A stretch of DNA of 64,000 nt from Bacteroidia bacterium. Lineage in GTDB: Bacteria > Bacteroidota > Bacteroidia > J057. Shown here piece after piece: positions 63,676 through 64,000 of the stretch (the stretch's first letter is position 1; each line of letters starts with the position of its first letter). Made by a program: the position numbers and the translations under genes. Under the pieces are notes generated by a model that was not told where the DNA came from, ran no database searches, and saw only the letters and a program-made list of their open reading frames with translations. Where the stretch lies: assembly GCA_033391075.1 (NCBI GenBank), contig JAWPMV010000001.1, forward strand, positions 3,658,001-3,722,000, given 5' to 3'.

Positions 63676-64000
63676 TTACTGGTCCAATCTTGCAAAATCA
63701 AGGATTTCCCTTTGTGACACGATCTCTCTTTTACTTTGATTCAGGAGTGTTCCATCCGCATCATGTATGAGCCAAAGTTTTTCAATAGGATCAAAAGAGA
63801 TAGATACTTCTTTCCCTGCGTAGGGTCTTCCCATATGGAATTCCTTGCTCATAAATCTGATTCTCCCATTATGTCTTATTTTTCGCCTCCATACCCGCTC
63901 TGAAAGATATTGCTCTACCCTTTGAAAATCGAAACATTCATAGCTAAACACTCGAGTGTTAGTTTTCAATTCCGGGAACAATGATATTCTGGATTTATAT
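63676..64000 (-). CDS. C-terminal part of a transposase/integrase-like protein
   Basis: The minus-strand frame is open from 63676 to the window edge, so the gene continues beyond 64000. The visible 107 residues include WRRKIRHNGRIRFMSKEFHMG and RPYAGKEVSISFDPIEKLW, the small beta-barrel C-terminal segment found after the DDE core in integrase-type transposases. The catalytic domain is outside the window, so family and intactness cannot be judged. A TTG at 63981 could mimic a start but the frame stays open above it. Confidence 0.5.
   Translation of the reverse strand, partial: YKSRISLFPELKTNTRVFSYECFDFQRVEQYLSERVWRRKIRHNGRIRFMSKEFHMGRPYAGKEVSISFDPIEKLWLIHDADGTLLNQSKREIVSQREILDFARLDQ

Noticed and set aside
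1-64000. CRISPR arrays, rRNA, tRNA, prophage
   Set aside because: No regularly spaced direct repeats, no conserved RNA sequences and no phage structural genes were seen while reading; a tRNAscan/Infernal run was not possible.

Overview
The window looks like chromosomal DNA of a free-living member of the Bacteroidota, most likely a marine Saprospiria- or Cytophagia-like bacterium. This is inferred from several features: a C-terminal type IX secretion (T9SS) sorting domain, many short lipobox proteins, promoters with the Bacteroidota -7 box TAnnTTTG and almost no Shine-Dalgarno sequences, a CarB that lacks the MGS domain, an AraC regulator with a membrane sensor, and a PSD1/DUF1501 pair. About 53 genes are supported. 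No rRNA, tRNA, CRISPR array or prophage was seen. The only mobile-element trace is the C-terminal end of a transposase-like gene running off the right edge.

Layout. 1-111: cut-off lipoprotein. 357-1286: CtlX-like amidino hydrolase. 1334-4681: FtsX-type ABC transporter operon with two DUF3299-like proteins, divergent from a MerC-like gene whose promoter overlaps a perfect 17-bp palindrome (probable metal-responsive control). 4735-12214: secreted proteins (Asp-box/VPS10-like propeller, DUF192 and DUF3179 lipoproteins, and a peptide deformylase fused to an M1 aminopeptidase). 12279-21752: class D beta-lactamase, 5-alpha-reductase-like membrane enzyme, MsbA-type exporter, serine hydrolase, esterase, GNAT, Tat-dependent class V aminotransferase, VOC protein. 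21890-27020: tight operon DUF4956 / CotH kinase with beta-helix / metallophosphatase / VTC domain. 27192-36677: hydrolases, PM20D1-like peptidase, arylamine N-acetyltransferase, PNPOx-like protein, class III cyclase. 37270-44654: T9SS-exported LamG protein, small lipoprotein, PSD1 cytochrome plus DUF1501 pair, Dph6-like ATPase. 44852-51410: carB, GT39 transferase, guaA. 51500-51583: structured GC-rich intergenic element. 52309-56153: oxidative pentose phosphate operon gnd-zwf-pgl followed by a GT32 transferase. 56627-59971: TonB-like protein preceded by a large Hsp70-like/pseudokinase protein. 60433-64000: methyltransferase, membrane-anchored AraC regulator, lipoprotein, transposase fragment.

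The best candidates for something undescribed are the Hsp70-like/acidic/pseudokinase protein coupled to a TonB-family protein (56627-59971), the DUF4956-CotH-phosphatase-VTC operon (21890-27020), and the exported deformylase-aminopeptidase fusion (9722-12214). All functional statements come from reading motifs by eye; no database search was run.
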